Assembly (NCBI GenBank): GCA_937936695.1
Contig: CALHCK010000140.1
Location: 1-5,454, forward strand
Origin: an uncultured Polaribacter sp.
Lineage (GTDB): Bacteria > Bacteroidota > Bacteroidia > Flavobacteriales > Flavobacteriaceae
Direction: 5' to 3'
DNA: 5,454 bases
Shown here piece by piece: positions 5,427 to 5,454 of this stretch (position 1 is its first letter; each line of letters begins with the position of its first letter). Below the pieces are notes generated by a model. The model was not told the DNA's origin and did no database searches. It saw only the letters and a program-made list of their open reading frames with translations. A program made the position numbers and the translations under genes.

Positions 5427-5454
5427 TAGTTATTTAGTATAAGTTTAGTTTTAG
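5427..5454 (+). ncRNA. Start of a possible second small RNA (partial)
   Basis: The 28 bases after the second -7 element repeat the predicted 5' part of the RNA at 5165, including the AGTATAAGTTTAGTTTTAG stretch, with one base missing. The window ends before any terminator or start codon, so this may be a sister small RNA or the 5' leader of a protein gene. Confidence 0.35.

Larger units (their letters stand above)
5069..5454. other. Structured non-coding region with tandem promoter-like repeats
   Basis: This 386-bp stretch holds no convincing protein gene on either strand; the + strand between the two repeat copies has only very short frames. It contains two direct copies of a ~100-bp promoter-like unit, one intrinsic terminator between them, and a separate 8-bp-arm inverted repeat in the spacer. 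The pattern (promoter, short transcript, terminator, spacer, promoter) suggests an array of small RNA genes that continues past the window end. Confidence 0.7.
5356..5454 (+). repeat. Direct repeat copy 2: promoter-like unit, reaching the window edge
   Basis: This second copy of the unit at 5094-5193 starts 262 bp downstream. The inverted repeat is perfect here (ACGAGT 5360-5365, ACTCGT 5372-5377) and the -7 element is followed by GCAG, where copy 1 has GTAG. The match runs to the last base of the window, so the true right end of the unit and what it drives are not seen. The spacing predicts a second short transcript and terminator shortly after the window end if the unit is a repeated sRNA gene. 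Confidence 0.93.

Noticed and set aside
5094..5454. CRISPR array or transposon ends
   Set aside because: There are only two long (~100 bp) direct copies with a 162-bp spacer, no short regularly spaced repeats, no transposase, no terminal inverted repeats and no target duplication.

Overview
The window looks like chromosomal DNA from a marine-type member of the Flavobacteriaceae (Bacteroidota). It is very AT-rich, ribosome binding sites are A-rich with no clear Shine-Dalgarno sequence, and several intergenic positions carry the Bacteroidota -7 promoter element TAnnTTTG. The gene order fabH-accB-accC and the LytTR-type regulator with its Flavobacteria-style Hpt partner fit this group. The genus cannot be named from the sequence.

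Left part (60-2944): a conserved fatty-acid initiation operon, all on the + strand. It holds fabH (beta-ketoacyl-ACP synthase III), accB (biotin carrier of acetyl-CoA carboxylase) and accC (biotin carboxylase). AccC carboxylates the biotin on AccB, carboxyltransferase subunits encoded elsewhere make malonyl-CoA, and FabH (after conversion to malonyl-ACP) starts chain elongation. A perfect 15-bp hairpin with a T-tract (2968-3003) ends the operon.

Middle (3028-5068): a stand-alone Lrp/AsnC-family regulator, then a three-gene phosphorelay cassette. The cassette is a single-domain CheY/Rcp1-like receiver, a small Hpt phosphotransfer protein and a LytTR-type DNA-binding response regulator. No histidine kinase is in the window, so the relay must take phosphate from a kinase encoded elsewhere.

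Right end (5069-5454): 386 bp with no credible protein gene but strong structure. A ~100-bp unit occurs twice in direct orientation (5094-5193 and 5356-5454, about 94% identical, 262 bp apart). Each copy holds an inverted repeat (ACGAGT-N6-ACTCGT), two TTAAT boxes, a TATATTTG -7 element and an AGT/TTTAG-rich start of transcript. After copy 1 there is no start codon followed by a usable frame, only a strong intrinsic terminator at 5199-5241. The simplest reading is a ~77-nt small RNA with its own promoter, followed by a second promoter and start of a sister RNA cut by the window edge. A phosphorelay with an Hpt and a DNA-binding regulator directly upstream of tandem, apparently activator-dependent sRNA promoters resembles in layout (not in sequence) the Vibrio LuxU-LuxO-Qrr circuit. 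This is the most promising candidate for an undescribed system here. The sRNA, its regulation and the link to the LytTR protein are inferences.
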